Shown here one piece after another: positions 5,317 to 5,964 of a stretch of 5,964 bases of DNA (position 1 is the first letter of the stretch; every line of letters starts with the position of its first letter). Source of the DNA: an uncultured Coriobacteriaceae bacterium (GTDB taxonomy: Bacteria; Actinomycetota; Coriobacteriia; Coriobacteriales; Atopobiaceae); the NCBI GenBank assembly GCA_947367165.1, contig CANBCO010000030.1, positions 1 through 5,964 on the forward strand, written 5' to 3'. Made by a program: the position numbers and the translations under genes. Under the pieces are notes generated by a model. It saw nothing but the letters and a program-made list of their open reading frames with translations. It did no database searches and was not told the origin of the DNA.

Positions 5317-5964
5317 AGCCCCTCATTGTTATCGTAGGCCCTACGGCTTCAGGAAAAAGCGAAGTGGCCAATATGGTTGCAACCAAGCTATCCGGCATTG
5401 TGTTTTCAATTGATGCGTTTCAAATTTATAAGAGAATGGATATAGGAACGGCAAAAATTCGCGCTTCCGAGAAAACCGCTCCTCATGAGCTGATTGACAT
5501 TGCAGATATTAGCGAGAGTTTCTCGGCAGCTTCTTTTCAGCGAATAGCTCGCGAAAGAATCGATACTGCACGCAATACTGACAGATGGTGTGTGTTATCT
5601 GGAGGAACCGGCTTGTATTTAGACGCGGTTATTGATGACTTATCTTTTACTACAGGAGATGCTAAGAGCCCCAAGCGAAGAGAGCGAGAGGGCAAAAGTA
5701 CAGAAGAACTCTACAGTGAACTTTTAGAAAAAGACCCTACTAGCGCAGCTTTACTTGAATCGCACAATAAACGGCGGGTCATTAGAGCACTTGAAATGCT
5801 TGATCACGGTACTACCTATGCAGATGAAAACAGAAAACTGCATACTAGGTGCGCCTTTTATCCGTCTCGCGTTTTTGTTCTTTCATGGCCAAGAGAAGTT
5901 CTTTATGAAAGGATTAATAAACGTACTGAAAAGATGTTTAAACAAGGTTTGCTAGAAGAAACTA
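5313..5964 (+). CDS. miaA: tRNA dimethylallyltransferase (MiaA), N-terminal part
   Basis: The gene runs off the window: 217 codons are present of a family usually about 300 residues long. MiaA transfers a dimethylallyl group from DMAPP to N6 of A37, making the i6A that MiaB then modifies. Visible motifs: the P-loop GPTASGKS (9-16), SIDAFQIYKRMDIGTAK (32-48) with the proposed catalytic Asp34, PHELIDI (57-63), SFSAASFQRIA (69-79), GGTGLYLDAV (97-106) and NKRRVIRALEM near 158-168. SIDAFQ replaces the more usual S-x-DSMQ, and the common HPN-x-RR segment is altered to ESHNKRR; the stretch between GGTGLY and RALE is about as long as in E. coli MiaA. The ATG overlaps the miaB stop (ATGA) and has only a weak purine-rich sequence before it, pointing to translational coupling. 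Two inverted motif copies (5467 and 5519) lie 44 bases apart. Confidence 0.95.
   Translation, partial: MKPLIVIVGPTASGKSEVANMVATKLSGIVFSIDAFQIYKRMDIGTAKIRASEKTAPHELIDIADISESFSAASFQRIARERIDTARNTDRWCVLSGGTGLYLDAVIDDLSFTTGDAKSPKRREREGKSTEELYSELLEKDPTSAALLESHNKRRVIRALEMLDHGTTYADENRKLHTRCAFYPSRVFVLSWPREVLYERINKRTEKMFKQGLLEET

Larger units (their letters stand above)
915..5526. repeat. Dispersed 8-bp motif TTTCTCGG / CCGAGAAA, 11 exact copies
   Basis: TTTCTCGG reads on the + strand at 915, 1035, 3895, 4641, 5220 and 5519. CCGAGAAA reads on the + strand at 1175, 2432, 2768, 4353 and 5467. All 11 lie inside coding sequence: xerC 3, rpsB 1, tsf 1, spoVS 1, miaB 3, miaA 2. Oriented alike, all 11 have G at the third base before the motif, A or C directly after it, and a purine at the third base after it (GNNTTTCTCGGMWR). 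Single-mismatch relatives are at 93 (CCGAGCAA), 964 (TTTCTCGA), 5127 (TTTCTCGC) and 5201 (CCGAGAAT). Most forward copies read Phe-Ser-Ala/Glu/Asp and most reverse copies Ala/Ser-Glu-Lys, but the copy at 4353 is in another frame (Ser-Arg-Glu-Thr). Its role is unknown; an uptake-type signal is the leading idea. Confidence 0.9.

Noticed and set aside
915..5526. TTTCTCGG as a Chi-like or KOPS-like polar signal
   Set aside because: Such signals are strongly skewed to one strand relative to replication; here the split is 6:5. A whole-genome count would settle this.
5755..5955. 66-codon forward frame near the right edge
   Set aside because: It is out of frame with miaA, whose conserved motifs read through the same bases to the window end.

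Overview
The window looks like chromosomal core sequence from a member of the Coriobacteriia (Actinomycetota), most likely an Atopobium/Lancefieldella-like organism. This rests on inference: a folate-type TrmFO and a SpoVS sit beside actinobacterial-style rpsB-tsf, GC content is moderate (judged by eye, somewhat under one half), and the protein wording of EF-Ts, S2 and MiaA fits. No database search was possible. Every gene reads on the + strand, and nothing looks like a phage, plasmid or transposon.

Layout. (1) Positions 1-1446 hold the 3' end of trmFO (tRNA m5U54 methylation), overlapping by ATGA with xerC (tyrosine recombinase for chromosome dimer resolution). (2) Positions 1430-1593 hold a probable promoter and a structured leader in front of rpsB. 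(3) Positions 1594-3354 hold rpsB and tsf (ribosomal protein S2 and elongation factor Ts), three bases apart and closed by a strong intrinsic terminator at 3387-3425. (4) Positions 3355-3700 are non-coding: the terminator, a 23-bp direct repeat in two copies, and a promoter with a perfect TATAAT. (5) Positions 3701-5964 hold spoVS, miaB and the 5' part of miaA, packed as one probable operon. MiaA adds the isopentenyl group to A37 of tRNAs and MiaB then methylthiolates it, so these two overlapping genes encode consecutive steps. With trmFO, the window is strongly about tRNA modification and translation.

The most unusual signal is not a gene. The octamer TTTCTCGG (or its complement CCGAGAAA) occurs 11 times without mismatch in 5,964 bp, where about 0.2 would be expected by chance. 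The 11 copies are split 6:5 between strands and lie in six unrelated genes. Aligned in one orientation, they also share G three bases upstream, A/C immediately downstream and a purine at the third downstream base, giving GNNTTTCTCGGMWR. Density, strand balance and extended consensus resemble the DNA uptake sequences of Pasteurellaceae and Neisseriaceae. I propose it as a candidate uptake-type or other genome-wide recognition signal in this lineage.
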